A stretch of DNA of 39,669 nucleotides, from assembly GCA_002449955.1 (NCBI GenBank), contig DJYD01000023.1, forward strand, positions 1-39,669, written 5' to 3'. The translations under genes and the position numbers were made by a program. Position 1 is the first letter of the stretch, and each line of letters opens with the position of its first letter. This DNA is from Lachnospiraceae bacterium UBA6987 (GTDB lineage Bacteria; Bacillota; Clostridia; Lachnospirales; Lachnospiraceae). This document shows, in pieces, positions 8,832-18,190 of this stretch. Under the pieces are notes generated by a model. It saw nothing but the letters and a program-made list of their open reading frames with translations, was not told the origin of the DNA and did not search any database.

Positions 8832-8870
8832 TTTCTACGGCTTTTCCGGTCTGCAGGACCAATTGTTGAT

Positions 8871-8913
8871 AAAACCGCCGATTCCAGTTTTCTCACTGGA
8901 GTTCGGCGGTTTT
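8871..8913. terminator. Bidirectional terminator between the HU and thioesterase genes
   Basis: Inverted repeat AAAACCGCCGA (8871-8881) and TCGGCGGTTTT (8903-8913), with a further inner TCCAG/CTGGA pairing. It has A- and T-rich flanks on both sides, so it can end both converging transcripts. Confidence 0.85.
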
Positions 8914-8927
8914 ATTATCTTACTCTT

Positions 8928-9659
8928 CTACTTACCAAGTACAAATTCTGCATGAAGCGAGCGGTCAGCCGGGTCAAGAATCCGAATCACATGATCTTCT
9001 TTTTCCCTGCCATAGCTTACGATCACATATCCCGTTTCCGGCTTGATCTCCTTCTTATATGCTGATTCCAGTCTTGTCAGGCTTTCCGGATCAACGTCTT
9101 CAGGCAGCACCTCCCGGACCATATCAAGGTATGACGTATTGTGCACATGACCGTTTTCATCGATCATACATTTTAATATCGGGTACTTGATTTCCGCAAG
9201 CACTGCGGAGCCTTCTTTGGGCGGTCTTCGGAAGGATTCGCCGGGAAAAACTTCCCGCTCCGGCTCCTGCTCATAAGGATCCATGATTTCCGGTGTCAGG
9301 CGCTTGATTGCCATTGTTCTCTCATCCAGCACCACCCAGTTTGACGAAGCCCGAACGAGTTCATTGCCTTCACTGTCCAGAATCAGATAATCCCGGTACG
9401 CCTGTACACGCGTATAATCCCTTGCCCAGGTCACTGCCGTTATGGTCTCCCCTGCTTTCGGCCGTCTCGTGATCTTCATTTTCCAGTTCAGGGTCATCCA
9501 CACCATGTGATGTATATAGCGGGTATTGATGCCTTGGCCGATTTTCATGCCGTGAAGCATGGCCATGTCACCCAGTATTTCTAAAAGTGCTTTATCCGTG
9601 ATGCGCAGTCCGCTGCGGACATCTTCCATCCACACCGTAAAATCCGATTTAAGCTGCAT
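8928..9659 (-). CDS. Acyl-ACP thioesterase (FatA/FatB family)
   Basis: A 243-residue protein of the acyl-ACP thioesterase family (PF01643), which hydrolyses acyl-ACP to free fatty acid. It has two hot-dog halves. The first includes HGMKIGQGINTRYIHHMVWM; the second has the characteristic DENGHVHNTSYLDMVREVLP (about residues 167-186), holding the Asn and His typical of the active site. The ATG at 9659 has AAAGGAGG five bases upstream, and the gene follows polC by only 26 bases, so it closes the pyrH-polC operon. Its place next to cdsA and uppS in the operon suggests a link to lipid supply. The chain-length preference cannot be read from sequence. Confidence 0.9.
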   Translation of the reverse strand: MQLKSDFTVWMEDVRSGLRITDKALLEILGDMAMLHGMKIGQGINTRYIHHMVWMTLNWKMKITRRPKAGETITAVTWARDYTRVQAYRDYLILDSEGNELVRASSNWVVLDERTMAIKRLTPEIMDPYEQEPEREVFPGESFRRPPKEGSAVLAEIKYPILKCMIDENGHVHNTSYLDMVREVLPEDVDPESLTRLESAYKKEIKPETGYVIVSYGREKEDHVIRILDPADRSLHAEFVLGK

Positions 9660-9685
9660 CGAAACCTCCTTTCCTTAGCAGATGT

Positions 9686-12600
9686 CTACTGCAGTTCGAT
9701 ATCCAAAAATGACAGCTGATTGCTCATCGGCATATCACCAAGCAATCCCATGGATGCCATGGTATCCGCCATAGTCTGGGAAATCTTTGCCCGCTGGATC
9801 AGGTCCTCCCGTGACAGGAAGCGGCCGTCCTTCGCTGCTGCCTCAAGGCTCTTTGCGGCTTTTTCTCCCATGCCGGAAATGCTCTTGAAGCTCGGCATAA
9901 TCTTTCCGTCGAGGATCTGGAAACGGTCAGCCTTTGCCCGATACAGATCGATCGGCAGAAAATCAAAGCCTCTCGCAAACATTTCCTCCGCGATCCGCAT
10001 ATCACGGAGCGTCAGTTTTTCCACATCGGACAGGTTGTCCGCGTTTTTCCTCAGATGCGCCAGAACCTGCTTAAAATGATCATGTCCCGAGCAGATCTTT
10101 TCATAATCGAATCCGTCTGCGCGGATGCTGAAATAGGCCGTGTAGTACTCCAGCGGATAATGGATCTTACACCAGGCTACGCGCCAGGCCATCATAACAT
10201 AAGCCGCCGCATGCGCCTTCGGGAACATATACATGATCTTTTCGCAGGACCCGATATACCAGTCGGGAACGCCGTGTTCTTCCATACTGGCCTTCCAGGA
10301 TGGCCAGTTCCCTTCTGCCCCTTTGGCCACCTTTCCCTTACGCACGGATTCCATGATCTTAAAGGACTGGCTGGCATCCATACCCTTGGAGATCAGATAC
10401 AGCATGATATCATCACGGGTGCAGATCGCTTCACTTAAGGTTGCCGTTCCGCTCAGGATCAGATCCTGAACATTGCCGAGCCATACGTTTGTTCCGTGAG
10501 CGATCCCGGCAATTCTGACCAGATCGGCAAAGCAGGTCGGACCCGCATCCAGTACGATCTGCATGGCAAAGTCCGTACCGAATTCCGGAACGCCAAGCGT
10601 CCCCAGCGGACATCCTCCGATTTCTTCCGGGCTGATTCCCAGGGCTTTCGGGCTCTTGAACAGGGAGATCACCGCCGGATCATCCAGCGGAATGTCTGTC
10701 GCTTTTATCCCGATCAGATCCTCAAGCCGTCTGATCATCGTCGGATCATCGTGTCCGAGAATGTCCAGCTTAAGCAGATTATGATCGATCGAATGATAAT
10801 CGAAATGCGTTGTCACGATCTTGCTGTCTGCATCATTTGCCGGGTGCTGGATCGGGGTGAAGGAATAGATGTTTTCGCCCTTCGGCATGACCACTATCCC
10901 GCCCGGATGCTGTCCGGTCGTACGTCTCGTGCCTACACAGCCAGCGGCAAGGCGTTCGATCTCGCAGCGCCTTTTATGTACCCCCCGCTCCTCAAAGTAC
11001 TGCAGTGCAAAGCCGTATGCCGTCTTTTCCGCAATGCCGGAAATGGTCCCCGCCTTAAAGGTACAGCCCTTGCCGAACAGGACCTCGGTATATTCGTGTG
11101 CTTTGCTCTGGTATTCGCCGGAAAAGTTCAGGTCAATATCCGGTTCCTTGTCGCCTTTGAAGCCAAGGAAGGTTTCAAACGGGATATCGTAGCCGTCCTT
11201 GATCATCTTTGTGCCGCAGACGGGGCAATTCATATCTGCCATATCCACGCCCGCCCCGCCTGCATGCGCTCTGGTTTCTTCATTGTCCCAGATGCTGTGC
11301 CGGCACTGCGGGCAGCGGTAATGCGGCCGCAGCGGATTCACTTCGGTGATCCCGCTCATTGTCGCCACGAAGGAAGACCCGACCGAACCACGGGAACCGA
11401 CCATATATCCGTCGTCATTTGACTTTTTAACGAGCCGCTGCGCAATGATATACATCACCGCATAGCCGTTGCCGATAATGGATTTCAGTTCCTTGGACAG
11501 GCGTTCCTCAACGATCTCCGGCAGCGGATCACCGTACCAGCTGTGCGCCTTGTCATAACACATCTTCTGCAGCTCTTCCTCGGAGCCTTCGATCACAGGA
11601 GGGCACTTGTCCGGCCGTACCGGAGAGATGCTTTCACACATCTGGGCAATCATGCGGGGATTATCGACCACGATCTCCTTGGCCTTTGCCGGGCCAAGAA
11701 AATCAAATTCCTGCAGCATTTCTTCCGTTGTCCGGAAATAAAGCGGCGGCTGTTCGTCAGCATCAGCGTAGTGCTGCCCCGCCTGAATTATGCGGCGGTA
11801 CACCTCATCCTCAGGATCCAGAAAATGCACATCGCAGGTAGCGCAGACAGGCTTGCCATACTGTTCGCCAAGAGAAACGATCCGGCGCACAAAGCTGCGC
11901 AGATCCTCTTCCGTATACCGCTTGCCGTTCCGGTCTCCGCGGAGCATGAAGGCATTATTCATGATCGGCTGGACCTCGAGATAGTCGTAAAAATTGACAA
12001 GTCTCGCGATTTCCTCATCCGGGGCATCTGCCACGATCGCCCGGTATAGCTCTCCGGCTTCACAGGCAGAACCGATGATCAGTCCTTCCCTGCACTCCTG
12101 CAGCAGGCTTTTCGGAATACGCGGCCGCTTGTAATAATAATTCAGATGTGCCTCAGACACGAGCCGGTAAAGATTGATGCGGCCGGTGTCATTTTTAGCC
12201 AACAGGATCACGTGATTGGCAAAGCTGTGCTTTAACTCCTCAAAGGTTTTTCCGGTGGTGTCATCCACCAGATATCCTTCACAGCCGTATAAGATCTTGA
12301 TCGGTTTGCCTGCCTTCGCACAGCTTTCTGCCGCATGCATGGCATCGGGGAAAGACTGAACCACGCCGTGGTCAGTGATGGCTACCGCTTCATGTCCCCA
12401 GGCTGCTGCCCGCTTTACGAGCTCATCGGTATGCGTCACTGCGTCCATTTCGCTCATCTGCGTATGCGCGTGAAGTTCCACGCGTTTTTCAGCCGCACGG
12501 TCCGTACGTTCACGGACGCTTCCCGCTTCTTTTTGGATGCCGCTGACGGCGGAGATGGCTATTTCCCGGTCAAAACGGTCCATGGCTGCAATGCCCTTTA

Positions 12601-13513
12601 ATCTGACAAAACGTCCTTTGCCGATAAAGCGGTCGATTTCTTCGCGTTCTTCCGGCTTTAAAAACAGTTTGACCTTGATCGAATCCGTCTTGTCCGTTAC
12701 GACAAAGATATACAGGAGATTCCCGGTTTTCAGCTCGCGGGATTCAAGCCCCACGATCTCGCCCTGGATCACGACCTCGCCCATCTCCTCGGTGATATCG
12801 GACAGGGCAATCGGTTCTTCCTCGAAGCGGAAGCCGTAGCCTTCTCCAGCGTCGAATTTACGCTTGACGGTGTATTTCTTTTCGCTGTGTCCCTGTTTCT
12901 GTGCGTTTTCTGCCTTCTGTCTTTCTTCCGTTTCCTCCAAGGCATCTCTGTAGCGCCTGGCGATCGCACTGATCTCCTCTGCCATGGCCGCTTCCCCGGA
13001 AGCGCCCTGCTGCAGCTGCTGTTCCTTCCTGACACGGATCGACACGGAAAAGCCCAGCCGTTCATGGAAAAGGCTCTCCAGAAAATCCGCAAGCGATCTG
13101 GCCTTAGCAGCATACACCATACTGTCCGGAATCTTAAGGACAGCGATGCCCTCATCCGCAAATTCGAGCTGAGAGCTGCGAAAAAGATTATAGTCCAGCA
13201 AGTGGAAGGTCTTCAGCTCAAGCAGGATACTCTCCCGATAGGCCTGATAGACTTCTTCCGCGGTCTTATTTTCCAGATGAAACTTCTCATAAATCCGTAC
13301 AACGACTTCATTGCGCGCAAAATAGGCCTGCTTGATCGCGGCCTCGAGCGCATAGATATCCCGTTTCTGGATCAGCACCGGAGATTCGAGCCAGATCTTC
13401 AGCATGCTCCTGTCGCGGGGCATAGCCATACGCGTCACCTGGATCTCATCCAGATGCGCCATCACGGCGTCCCCCGTGCGGATATTCGGCATCGCTTCTC
13501 TCAGTGTCTTCAT
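9686..13513 (-). CDS. polC: DNA polymerase III PolC lacking the inserted 3'-5' exonuclease domain
   Basis: Replicative DNA polymerase of the PolC type, 1275 residues. Order: N-terminal domain (1-200), OB fold (about 243-330), PHP domain with HAHTQMSEMDAV (348-359) and ITDHGVVQSFPD (379-390), and polymerase core. The core has a Cys4 zinc element (Cys734, 737, 763, 766), catalytic EPDIDLNFSGEY (Asp792, Asp794), the fingers and a C-terminal region. Ordinary PolC is about 1430-1480 residues because a DEDD exonuclease of about 170 residues is inserted in the PHP domain. Here the sequence passes from YGCEGYLVDDTTG directly to EELKHSFANHVILLAKND (about residues 410-440), and no exonuclease motif is present. 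The frame is intact, so this is a clean domain absence, not a frameshift. AGGTG precedes the ATG; ispG ends 14 bases upstream. Confidence 0.96.
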   Translation of the reverse strand: MKTLREAMPNIRTGDAVMAHLDEIQVTRMAMPRDRSMLKIWLESPVLIQKRDIYALEAAIKQAYFARNEVVVRIYEKFHLENKTAEEVYQAYRESILLELKTFHLLDYNLFRSSQLEFADEGIAVLKIPDSMVYAAKARSLADFLESLFHERLGFSVSIRVRKEQQLQQGASGEAAMAEEISAIARRYRDALEETEERQKAENAQKQGHSEKKYTVKRKFDAGEGYGFRFEEEPIALSDITEEMGEVVIQGEIVGLESRELKTGNLLYIFVVTDKTDSIKVKLFLKPEEREEIDRFIGKGRFVRLKGIAAMDRFDREIAISAVSGIQKEAGSVRERTDRAAEKRVELHAHTQMSEMDAVTHTDELVKRAAAWGHEAVAITDHGVVQSFPDAMHAAESCAKAGKPIKILYGCEGYLVDDTTGKTFEELKHSFANHVILLAKNDTGRINLYRLVSEAHLNYYYKRPRIPKSLLQECREGLIIGSACEAGELYRAIVADAPDEEIARLVNFYDYLEVQPIMNNAFMLRGDRNGKRYTEEDLRSFVRRIVSLGEQYGKPVCATCDVHFLDPEDEVYRRIIQAGQHYADADEQPPLYFRTTEEMLQEFDFLGPAKAKEIVVDNPRMIAQMCESISPVRPDKCPPVIEGSEEELQKMCYDKAHSWYGDPLPEIVEERLSKELKSIIGNGYAVMYIIAQRLVKKSNDDGYMVGSRGSVGSSFVATMSGITEVNPLRPHYRCPQCRHSIWDNEETRAHAGGAGVDMADMNCPVCGTKMIKDGYDIPFETFLGFKGDKEPDIDLNFSGEYQSKAHEYTEVLFGKGCTFKAGTISGIAEKTAYGFALQYFEERGVHKRRCEIERLAAGCVGTRRTTGQHPGGIVVMPKGENIYSFTPIQHPANDADSKIVTTHFDYHSIDHNLLKLDILGHDDPTMIRRLEDLIGIKATDIPLDDPAVISLFKSPKALGISPEEIGGCPLGTLGVPEFGTDFAMQIVLDAGPTCFADLVRIAGIAHGTNVWLGNVQDLILSGTATLSEAICTRDDIMLYLISKGMDASQSFKIMESVRKGKVAKGAEGNWPSWKASMEEHGVPDWYIGSCEKIMYMFPKAHAAAYVMMAWRVAWCKIHYPLEYYTAYFSIRADGFDYEKICSGHDHFKQVLAHLRKNADNLSDVEKLTLRDMRIAEEMFARGFDFLPIDLYRAKADRFQILDGKIMPSFKSISGMGEKAAKSLEAAAKDGRFLSREDLIQRAKISQTMADTMASMGLLGDMPMSNQLSFLDIELQ

Positions 13514-13527
13514 CTTTCACCTGCAAT

Positions 13528-14586
13528 TTATTTCCAGTTTTTGATTTCTTCTTCCAAAGCCGGAAGCAGTTCCTGCTCCGGCAGTTTTTTCAGGATCTGT
13601 CCATGGCTGAACAGCAGGCCTTCACCCATCCCGCCGGCAATTCCCAGATCCGCATCACGTGCTTCACCCGGCCCGTTGACCGCACAGCCCATGACAGCGA
13701 TCTTCAGATTCCGGTCTGCATAGCGCTCTGCCATTTTCTCCACCTGACCGGCAAGGCCGATCAGATCAATGGAAGTGCGTCCGCAGGTCGGGCAGGAAAC
13801 GATCTCGATGCCATCCTTTCTGAGGCCAAGGCTCCGGAGCAGTTCTTTGGCCACCTTTACCTCTTCGACAGGATCTCCTGTCAGACTGACCCGGATCGTG
13901 TCACCGATTCCGCGGCTTAAGATCGCGCCGATCCCGGCGCAGGATTTTACCGTTCCCCTGAAAAGCGTTCCGGCCTCTGTGATTCCCACGTGCAGCGGAA
14001 AGTCCACTGCCGCGGAAACAAGCTCATAAGCTTTGACGCACAGGGGGACATTCGAAGATTTGATACTGATCACCAGGTTTTCATATCCAAGATCGGTAAT
14101 CTTTCCGACTTCGCGCAGCGCGCTCTCACATAAGGCTTCGGCTGTGATCCCTCCGTGAGCTTCCAGGAGATCACGGTCAAGCGAGCCGCCGTTCACGCCG
14201 ACCCGCAGGGGAACACCGTGCTCTTTCGCGCAGGAAACAACGGCACGCAGCTTATCATCATTGCCCAGGTTTCCCGGATTGATGCGGATCTTATCCGCCC
14301 CGTTTTCGATCGCTGCAATGGCAAGACGGTAGTCAAAGTGAATATCGGCCACCAACGGAATATGGATCGCTCTTTTGATCGACGGAAGCGCTTTTGCCGC
14401 TTCCATAGTCGGAACCGTTGCGCGTATGATTTCGCAGCCGGCTTCTTCCAGGCGGAGAATCTGCGTGATCGTTGCCGTCACATCCTCTGTTTTGGTATTG
14501 GTCATCGACTGAATCGCAACCGGATTCTGTCCGCCGATCGGCACCTTTCCGATCTGCACAACTCTCGTAGCTCTTCTCTCAAACAT
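13528..14586 (-). CDS. ispG: 4-hydroxy-3-methylbut-2-en-1-yl diphosphate synthase IspG
   Basis: Penultimate enzyme of the MEP isoprenoid pathway. It converts methylerythritol cyclodiphosphate to HMBPP using a 4Fe-4S cluster. The 352 residues comprise an N-terminal TIM barrel (VAIQSMTNTKTEDVTATI onward) and a C-terminal cluster domain. The ligands are Cys265, Cys268 (SCPTCGRTS) and Cys301 in GCAVNGPGEA, whose Glu308 completes the set. The gene has no convincing ribosome site before the ATG at 14586. A TATACT (14607-14602) lies only 16 bases upstream of the start codon, so a near-leaderless start from an internal promoter is possible. It lies between rseP and polC. Confidence 0.97.
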   Translation of the reverse strand: MFERRATRVVQIGKVPIGGQNPVAIQSMTNTKTEDVTATITQILRLEEAGCEIIRATVPTMEAAKALPSIKRAIHIPLVADIHFDYRLAIAAIENGADKIRINPGNLGNDDKLRAVVSCAKEHGVPLRVGVNGGSLDRDLLEAHGGITAEALCESALREVGKITDLGYENLVISIKSSNVPLCVKAYELVSAAVDFPLHVGITEAGTLFRGTVKSCAGIGAILSRGIGDTIRVSLTGDPVEEVKVAKELLRSLGLRKDGIEIVSCPTCGRTSIDLIGLAGQVEKMAERYADRNLKIAVMGCAVNGPGEARDADLGIAGGMGEGLLFSHGQILKKLPEQELLPALEEEIKNWK

Positions 14587-14640
14587 GGTTTATGTGTCTG
14601 CAGTATAACGCAGCCCTTCCTGAAAAATTAAATAAATCGG

Positions 14641-15939
14641 CTACTTGGTAAAGATCCGCATAATGTCGTTAAACAGCACAAAGACCATTAACGCCATCAG
14701 CAGGAAAAATCCGACCAGATGGACCAGCCCCTCAAATTTCTGCGGCACACGTTTACGGGTAATCATTTCAATGAGGATAAACAGGAGTCTTCCGCCGTCA
14801 AGTGCCGGAATCGGAAGCAGGTTCATCAAACCCAGGTTGGCATTCAGAAGAATGACCAGCATGAGCACATTCAGGGCTGCTTCACCGGCCCCGCCGTTTT
14901 CAACGCCTGTCTCAACCGCCTGGCCGATCGTGTCTACGATGCCGACCGGGCCGGACAGATCCTTCACGCCTACGCGGCCTGAAATCAGCATCCGCAGACT
15001 CATCAGGGTATAGCGGATCCAGTAAACAACCTCTTTTGCGCTGTAGCGGATCAGCTCGAATGCACCGGGTTTTGCCGTATTGTCATACATATATTCTGCG
15101 GAAAAACCAAGGTTCTCTTGCTCATAGTGGGAAGGCAGGAAGCTGAAATTCATCGTCTCGCCGTCCCGCGTCACCGTAAGCTCCACCTGGCTGCCGTCCA
15201 TCGGATGTGCGCTGAAATATTCGCTCAGTTCCTTTCCGCTCGAGATCGTCTGTCCGTTGATCCTTACCAGAGTATCGCCGGCCTTCAGGCCTGCGCTTGC
15301 TGCCGCTGAGTCTTCAGAGACCGAACTGATCCTGCAGCCCGTTTCATCTGCCATATAGGTGATGCCCATGCGCCAGCCTTCCTGGTGGGTATTCACCGTT
15401 TTCGTCAGGGACTCTCCATTCCGCTCCAGGACGATCTCAACAGATCCGTCTAACGGATGATCGTACAGATACAGCGGAATCTCGCGGCCGAGCGTAATCT
15501 TCTTCCCTCCGATCGATCTTACGGTGTCACCGACCATGATCCCGGCTTCTTCCGCACCGCTTCCCTTTGTCACCGAATACACAAGCGGTTTATTGATCCC
15601 GCCAAACCCGATGAAAAAGAGCGAACAGATAAGGGCAAGAATAAAATTAAAGCAGGGTCCTGCAGCCACAACCAAAAACCGCTGCCAGGCTTTTTTATTG
15701 CCAAAGGCATTCGGTGCCGGATTCTCCTCATCTTCTCCCACCATAGAGCAGGAGCCGCCGAAGGGCAGTGCCTTGACCGCATATTTGGTTTCGCCCTTGC
15801 CCCAGGAAAAAAGAACCGGTCCCATGCCAAGAGCAAACTCCGTCACGCCTATTCCACAGGCCTTGGCAAGCAAAAAATGGCCCAGCTCATGAAATAGGAT
15901 CAAAATGCTGAAGATCAGCACGGCAATAACAATTTTCAT
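14641..15939 (-). CDS. rseP: Site-2 membrane metalloprotease RseP/RasP
   Basis: Intramembrane zinc protease of 432 residues that cleaves anti-sigma factors or leftover signal peptides within the membrane. It shows the zinc motif HELGH (17-21) in the first membrane segment and the second motif NLLPIPALDGGRLLF near the C-terminus. Two PDZ-like domains lie between them (about residues 115-185 and 200-270). Two PDZ domains are the E. coli RseP arrangement, whereas B. subtilis RasP has one. GAGGAG sits six bases before the ATG. It directly follows cdsA (22-base gap), where many relatives have dxr in between. Confidence 0.96.
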   Translation of the reverse strand: MKIVIAVLIFSILILFHELGHFLLAKACGIGVTEFALGMGPVLFSWGKGETKYAVKALPFGGSCSMVGEDEENPAPNAFGNKKAWQRFLVVAAGPCFNFILALICSLFFIGFGGINKPLVYSVTKGSGAEEAGIMVGDTVRSIGGKKITLGREIPLYLYDHPLDGSVEIVLERNGESLTKTVNTHQEGWRMGITYMADETGCRISSVSEDSAAASAGLKAGDTLVRINGQTISSGKELSEYFSAHPMDGSQVELTVTRDGETMNFSFLPSHYEQENLGFSAEYMYDNTAKPGAFELIRYSAKEVVYWIRYTLMSLRMLISGRVGVKDLSGPVGIVDTIGQAVETGVENGGAGEAALNVLMLVILLNANLGLMNLLPIPALDGGRLLFILIEMITRKRVPQKFEGLVHLVGFFLLMALMVFVLFNDIMRIFTK

Positions 15940-15961
15940 AGAATACTCCTCATGCTGCCTG

Positions 15962-16786
15962 TTATTTCATCAGCAGCACAATCAGATAATAGATGACGGG
16001 CGCTGTCACGATCACGCTGTCAAAACGATCCATGATCCCGCCGTGTCCCGGAATAATGCTGCCGTAATCTTTGATATTCCTGTTCCGTTTAATCGCGGAA
16101 GCAAAAAGGTCGCCGATTTGCCCGAGCACACTGCCGAAAGCAAAAATGATCATGACCGCAAGCCACGGCGTCTCGAACAGCGTAAGCTGCTTTGCAAAAA
16201 GCAAGCCATATAATGCCCCGACTGCAGCCGCAAACAGAACTGCTCCTGCTGCTCCCTCAACCGTTTTCTTCGGACTCAAAACCGGAGTCAGCTTGGTCCT
16301 GCCGATCAGCATGCCGATGCAGTAAGCACCGACATCGGAGATCCAGGCCGGAAGCAGAACGAGGCAGCTGTATACCATATTATCGGTCAGTGCATCGATC
16401 CGGTACAGATGGGACAGCATCACCGGAATATACAAAACGGCAAACACCGTTTCCGCCGTCTGCTCGACCGTGTACTTCGGAAAAGAAAAAACATAGGTTC
16501 CCAAGATCAGCAGGAAGGCAAGAAAGAGCGCAAACAAAAGCCATTTGTCCCAGCCGAGCCACACCGCCTCCAGATAAACGGCTGCTCCCATGAAGGCTGC
16601 GGCTTCCAATGCCGTTTTTCGCAGTCCCATAGCCTGCATCATCTCGAACAGACCAACCATGGAAACCGCCGTGACTGCAAGAAACAGTACCAGCCCGCCG
16701 CACCAGAGCGCGGCAGCCGAGAGCAGGGTGATGATCACGGTACTGCGCAGCCGGATCATAAACGAGGTTTTCCGTTCATTTTCCAT
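15962..16786 (-). CDS. cdsA: Phosphatidate cytidylyltransferase CdsA
   Basis: Integral membrane enzyme that makes CDP-diacylglycerol from phosphatidic acid and CTP, the branch point for all phospholipids. The 274 residues have about eight membrane segments and the CdsA signature near the C-terminus (SPKKTVEGAAGAV ... GDLFASAIKRNRNIKDYGSI ... HGGIMDRFDS). ATG 16786 is chosen because GAGG lies six bases upstream and it overlaps the uppS end by only 11 bases. The open frame runs back to 16852 but would overlap uppS by 77 bases and add a polar tail. It is translationally coupled to uppS. Confidence 0.95.
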   Translation of the reverse strand: MENERKTSFMIRLRSTVIITLLSAAALWCGGLVLFLAVTAVSMVGLFEMMQAMGLRKTALEAAAFMGAAVYLEAVWLGWDKWLLFALFLAFLLILGTYVFSFPKYTVEQTAETVFAVLYIPVMLSHLYRIDALTDNMVYSCLVLLPAWISDVGAYCIGMLIGRTKLTPVLSPKKTVEGAAGAVLFAAAVGALYGLLFAKQLTLFETPWLAVMIIFAFGSVLGQIGDLFASAIKRNRNIKDYGSIIPGHGGIMDRFDSVIVTAPVIYYLIVLLMK

Positions 16787-17510
16787 TATCCGCCTCGTTT
16801 CTGCCGCCATAGCGGCGGTCTCTTCCGTTATAGATCTCAATAGCCCGCACAAGGTCCGCTTTTTTGAAATCAGGCCAGAGCAGTTCCGGGAAGTACATCT
16901 CCGTATAGGCGCACTGCCAGAGCATAAAATTGGAGAGGCGCTGCTCTCCGCTTGTCCGGATCAGAAGGTCCGGATCCGGATACTTCAGGACCGCCGTATC
17001 AAGATTCTGCGAGATCATTTGTTCTGTGATGGCTTCCGGTTCAAGCGTTCCCGCCTTTACCTGCTCGGCCAGCCTGACCACAGCCCGTCTGATCTCGTCC
17101 CGCGCGCCGTAGTTTAATCCAAGCACGAAGGTCATACGCGAAAAATCCCGGGTATCCCGCTTCAGTTCATTGATGCCGCGGATCAGATCTTCGTCAAAGA
17201 GGCTCATGTCTCCTATGGTTTCCACTTTGATATTGCCCTCAAAACAGCGTTTACGCAGTCTGGGAATATAATAACGGAACAGCTGCATCAGTGCTCCGAC
17301 TTCTTCCTTCGTTCTCTTCCAGTTTTCTGTGGAAAAGGCATAGATGCTCAGTACTTTAATGCCTAAGCGGGCTGCATCTTCAACGATCTGTTCCAGCGCT
17401 TCGCAGCCGGCTTTGTGTCCGAGCTTCCTGGGCAGACCGCGTTTTGCCGCCCACCTGCCGTTGCCGTCCAGAATAATCGCCACATGAGAAGGGACCTTCA
17501 GTTCAGTCAT
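16776..17510 (-). CDS. uppS: Isoprenyl (undecaprenyl) diphosphate synthase UppS
   Basis: Cis-prenyltransferase of 244 residues that makes the C55 lipid carrier for cell-wall synthesis. The catalytic Asp15 lies in IILDGNGRWAAKRG. Other family blocks are SIYAFSTENWKR, LNYGARDEI and the C-terminal DLLIRTSGEQRLSNFMLWQ and ELLWPDF. AAAGG lies eight bases before the ATG. The gene is separated from frr by 97 bases that hold two small hairpins, and overlaps cdsA. Confidence 0.97.
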   Translation of the reverse strand: MTELKVPSHVAIILDGNGRWAAKRGLPRKLGHKAGCEALEQIVEDAARLGIKVLSIYAFSTENWKRTKEEVGALMQLFRYYIPRLRKRCFEGNIKVETIGDMSLFDEDLIRGINELKRDTRDFSRMTFVLGLNYGARDEIRRAVVRLAEQVKAGTLEPEAITEQMISQNLDTAVLKYPDPDLLIRTSGEQRLSNFMLWQCAYTEMYFPELLWPDFKKADLVRAIEIYNGRDRRYGGRNEADNGK

Positions 17511-17539
17511 GTAAAAAGCCTTTCTTACGCTATCGCGTA

Positions 17540-17588
17540 CCGGTTCATTACCGGATGTGAAGAGAAGGCAAGCCGGGGCCTGCCTTCT
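17540..17588 (-). other. Two small hairpins in the frr-uppS gap
   Basis: An 8-bp stem (17563-17570 with 17581-17588) around a GC-rich 10-base loop, and a 5-bp CCGGT/ACCGG stem (17540-17544 with 17550-17554). Neither is followed by a T run on the transcribed strand. They look like RNA-processing or stability elements within the operon, not a terminator. Confidence 0.45.
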
Positions 17589-17607
17589 TCGTTCGGTGCA
17601 GTCTGCC

Positions 17608-18162
17608 TTACACCGTCATGATCTCTTTGGTCTTGGCCTCAACAGCCTTATCGACCTTATCGATGAACTTGTCAGTCAGCTTTTGGGCGTCGTCTTCATC
17701 TTTCTTCTGATCGTCTTCCGTGATCTCTCCGGCTTTCTGCGCCTTCTTGATCGTGTCGACGCAGTCTCTGCGGATGTTGCGGATCGCCACTTTGGCTGCC
17801 TCACCTTTTTTCTTGACATCCTTTGACAGCTCTTTGCGGCGTTCCTCTGTCAGTTCCGGGAACAACAGGCGGATCACAGTACCGTCATTGCTGGGATTGA
17901 TCCCGACATCCGAAGCCTGAATGGCTTTTTCAATTGCCTTGATCAGACTTCTGTCCCAGGGCTGAATGACTAACAGGCGGGCTTCGGGAACAGAAATGTT
18001 GGCCACCTGCTGCAGCGGGGTCGGGCTGCCGTAATAGTCGACCGTGATCTTATTGAGTACACTTGGATTGGCACGGCCTGCCCGGATCGTCACGTAATCT
18101 TCTGCCAGAGCATTCAGTGTCTTCTCCATCTTTTCTTCTGCAATTTCCAAAGGTTCGTACAT
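17608..18162 (-). CDS. frr: Ribosome recycling factor
   Basis: A 184-residue factor that, with EF-G, splits post-termination ribosomes. The family blocks are present: RAGRANPSVLNKITVDYYG, PLQQVANISVPEARLLVIQP (about residues 50-69) and the C-terminal helices ELSKDVKKKGEAAKVAIRNI. AGGAGG precedes the ATG by nine bases. It lies 28 bases after pyrH in the usual pyrH-frr order; tsf and rpsB, which often precede, are not here. Confidence 0.98.
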   Translation of the reverse strand: MYEPLEIAEEKMEKTLNALAEDYVTIRAGRANPSVLNKITVDYYGSPTPLQQVANISVPEARLLVIQPWDRSLIKAIEKAIQASDVGINPSNDGTVIRLLFPELTEERRKELSKDVKKKGEAAKVAIRNIRRDCVDTIKKAQKAGEITEDDQKKDEDDAQKLTDKFIDKVDKAVEAKTKEIMTV

Positions 18163-18190
18163 AGTCAGGTTCCTCCTTCTCCTTCAATGT

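Noticed and set aside
16776..16852. Long N-terminal extension of CdsA
   Set aside because: It would overlap uppS by 77 bases, and a better start with a ribosome site exists at 16786.
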